Shown here piece after piece: positions 62,453 through 64,000 of a stretch of DNA of 64,000 bases. A model generated the notes under the pieces. The model did not search any database, was not told the DNA's origin, and saw only the letters and a program-made list of their open reading frames with translations. This stretch comes from Pseudomonas vranovensis DSM 16006 (GTDB lineage Bacteria > Pseudomonadota > Gammaproteobacteria > Pseudomonadales > Pseudomonadaceae). A program made the position numbers and the translations under genes. Location: positions 62,001 to 126,000 of the forward strand of contig NZ_AUED01000002.1 in the NCBI RefSeq assembly GCF_000425805.1, written 5' to 3'. How positions within the stretch are numbered: position 1 is the stretch's first letter; each line of letters opens with the position of its first letter.

Positions 62453-63340
62453 ATGCGCCGCTTGCTGACGGGCATTCTTGTGACCACGCTGTTGCTGCTC
62501 AACACCCTGGTCCTGATCGGCCCGCTGATGGTCTTCGCCCTGCTCAAACTGGTCCTGCCCGGCCGTTACCGTGAGTACGCCTCCTGGGCGGTGATGTGGA
62601 TCGCCGAGACCTGGGCCGAGATCGACAAACTCATCTTCCGCCTGTGCATCCCCACCGTGTGGGAAGTGCGCGGCGCCGCCGACCTGCGCCTGGATACCTC
62701 CTACCTGGCGGTGAGCAACCACCAGAGCTGGGTGGATATCCCGGCACTGATCCAGGCGCTGAACCGGCGCATTCCGTTCTTCAAGTTCTTCCTGAAAAAA
62801 GAGCTGATCTGGGTGCCGCTGCTGGGCCTGGCCTGGTGGGCGCTGGATTATCCGTTCATGAAGCGCTACAGCAAGGCCTTCCTTGCAAAGCACCCTGAGC
62901 TCAAGGGGCAGGATCTGGAAATCACCAAGGCCGCCTGCGAGCTGTTCAAGCGCCAGCCGGTGACCGTGGTCAACTACCTGGAAGGCACGCGCTTCACCGA
63001 AGCCAAGCGCCAGGCGCAGCAATCACCGTTCCAGCACTTGCTCAAGCCCAAGGCCGGTGGCGTGGCGTTCGTATTGGCAGCGCTGGGCGAGCAACTGGAC
63101 GCCCTGCTCGACGTCACCATCGTCTACCCCGGCAACAAGCCCCCCGGCTTCTGGGACCTGCTCAGCGGCGCAGTGCCCAAGGTAATCATCGACATCCAGG
63201 TGCGCGAGCTGGACCCGGCCCTGTGGACCGGCGACTACGAAAACGACCCGGTCTTCCGCCAGACCGTGCAGGACTGGATCAACCAGCTGTGGCACGACAA
63301 GGACGCCCGCATCGAAGCACTGCGTGCCGAACTGCGCTGA
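62453..63340 (+). CDS. PlsC-type acyltransferase (YihG-like)
   Basis: The protein has 295 residues. An N-terminal membrane segment (LLTGILVTTLLLLNTLVLIG) is followed by the acyltransferase motif NHQSWVD (H-x4-D), the FFLKKELIWVPLLG block and NYLEGTRFTEAKR (motif III, E-G-T-R). It transfers acyl chains to lysophospholipids at the inner membrane. It resembles E. coli YihG rather than the essential PlsC. Start MRRLLTGIL (62453) is chosen; the open frame extends 33 codons upstream into non-coding sequence. Confidence 0.87.
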   Translation: MRRLLTGILVTTLLLLNTLVLIGPLMVFALLKLVLPGRYREYASWAVMWIAETWAEIDKLIFRLCIPTVWEVRGAADLRLDTSYLAVSNHQSWVDIPALIQALNRRIPFFKFFLKKELIWVPLLGLAWWALDYPFMKRYSKAFLAKHPELKGQDLEITKAACELFKRQPVTVVNYLEGTRFTEAKRQAQQSPFQHLLKPKAGGVAFVLAALGEQLDALLDVTIVYPGNKPPGFWDLLSGAVPKVIIDIQVRELDPALWTGDYENDPVFRQTVQDWINQLWHDKDARIEALRAELR

Positions 63341-63493
63341 CCTGTGGGCGCTCGCTTGCCAGCGCTCACCATGCCCCAGCAAGTCGATTAAAATCTGTAT
63401 TTATAATCAAGATAAGGGAATCTTTGTTTGCTATTGAAGGTTTAACTGGATAAAAATCGATCAACAAACAATTACAAAAAGCCAGGATCGATA

Positions 63494-64000
63494 ATGGCCA
63501 ATCCCTCCAGCAATACCCAGCTTCGCCGTGTCCTGGGCCTTCCCGCTCTGGTGTTCTTCGGCCTCGTCTACATGGTCCCGCTGACCATTTTCACCACCTA
63601 CGGCATCGTCACCGAACTCACCGGCGGGCGCACTGCCGGCGCCTACCTGGTCACCCTGGTGGCCATGCTGTTTACCGCCACGTCCTACAGCTTCATGGTC
63701 CGGCGCTTCCCGGTTGCCGGGTCTGCCTACTCCTACACCAACCTGGCGTTCGGGCCCAACATCGGCTTTCTGGCCGGCTGGTCGCTGCTGCTCGATTACC
63801 TGTTCATCCCGATGATCAATTACTTGCTGATCGGCCTGTTCCTGAACATCGCCTTTCCGAGCATCCCGGTGTGGACCATCATCCTGGCCTCGATTGCCCT
63901 GGTCACCGTACTCAACGTGGTCGGCATCCACTCGGTGGCCAAGACCAGCAACCTGATCGTCGGCGCGCAGATCGTGTTCATCGGTGTGTTCGTGGCGATG
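63494..64000 (+). CDS. APC-superfamily amino acid/polyamine permease (3' truncated)
   Basis: The first 169 codons are in the window. It begins MANPSSNTQLRRVLGLPALV and continues into hydrophobic helices (VFFGLVYMVPLTIFTTYGIV, then AYLVTLVAMLFTATSYSFM, and FLAGWSLLLDYLFIPMINYL). The residues RRFPVAGSAYSYTNLAFGPN fit the putrescine importer PuuP/PlaP subgroup of APC transporters. Start ATG 63494 follows CCAGGA. Four to five helices of about twelve are present; the substrate is a guess. Confidence 0.85.
   Translation, partial: MANPSSNTQLRRVLGLPALVFFGLVYMVPLTIFTTYGIVTELTGGRTAGAYLVTLVAMLFTATSYSFMVRRFPVAGSAYSYTNLAFGPNIGFLAGWSLLLDYLFIPMINYLLIGLFLNIAFPSIPVWTIILASIALVTVLNVVGIHSVAKTSNLIVGAQIVFIGVFVAM

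Overview
The window is a contiguous, high-GC, gene-dense chromosomal segment of a fluorescent Pseudomonas, most like the P. putida group. The evidence is gene content and order: pqqFABCDE; bioBFHCD followed by two large acyl-CoA dehydrogenases (the order of PA0500-PA0508 in P. aeruginosa); the waaF-waaC-waaG-waaP core-LPS operon next to glnE; aceE-aceF-dipA-msrA; and creBCD. REP-like inverted repeats of the putida type (core GCGGGGCAAGCCCGC) sit in many intergenic gaps. I see no prophage, transposase, CRISPR array, rRNA or tRNA. Names and homologies come from recognition of the proteins, not from a search.

Layout. 1-7.3 kb: PQQ cofactor synthesis (pqqF partial, the 23-residue precursor pqqA, pqqBCDE) ending in an S9 peptidase that overlaps pqqE. 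A terminator-like hairpin separates pqqA from pqqB. 7.3-10.1 kb: a Pmp3-type membrane peptide, a class III aminotransferase and a divergent LysR regulator. 10.3-16.1 kb, minus strand: two FadE-type acyl-CoA dehydrogenases around a membrane diguanylate cyclase, then a 98-residue protein resembling a miniature flagellar rod/hook protein. 16.2-20.7 kb, minus strand: the bioBFHCD operon with a BirA-type operator. 20.8-26.4 kb, plus strand: comF, a ModE-like regulator, the Tat-exported phosphatase phoX with a Pho-box-like site, srkA and rarD. 26.6-29.7 kb: gcvR-like regulator and malate synthase glcB. 29.8-33.1 kb: a stand-alone receiver protein divergent from a cNMP/CBS/DUF294 protein and a DnaQ-type exonuclease. 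33.2-38.6 kb: a FecI/FecR/TonB-receptor (Fox-like) siderophore system with a PepSY reductase-like protein and a 57-residue membrane protein.

38.7-45.7 kb, minus strand: core-LPS synthesis, with four kinase-fold proteins downstream of three glycosyltransferases. 45.8-48.8 kb: glnE. 49.1-57.9 kb, plus strand: pyruvate dehydrogenase E1 and E2, the c-di-GMP phosphodiesterase DipA, msrA and a GST. 58.1-61.7 kb, minus strand: creB-creC-creD. 61.8-64.0 kb: a periplasmic retropepsin-like protein, a lysophospholipid acyltransferase and the start of an APC permease.

The genes are mostly conserved core functions. The more interesting content is regulatory. Palindromes of the form TGTAG-N5-CTACA lie upstream of aceE, and the same half-sites with a spacer 11 bases longer lie upstream of glcB. 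Tandem PsrA-type sites lie upstream of the larger acyl-CoA dehydrogenase, a BirA operator overlaps a -35-like element of bioB, and a three-unit cre-tag lies upstream of creD. These link the window to carbon-flux, fatty-acid, biotin and envelope-stress control.
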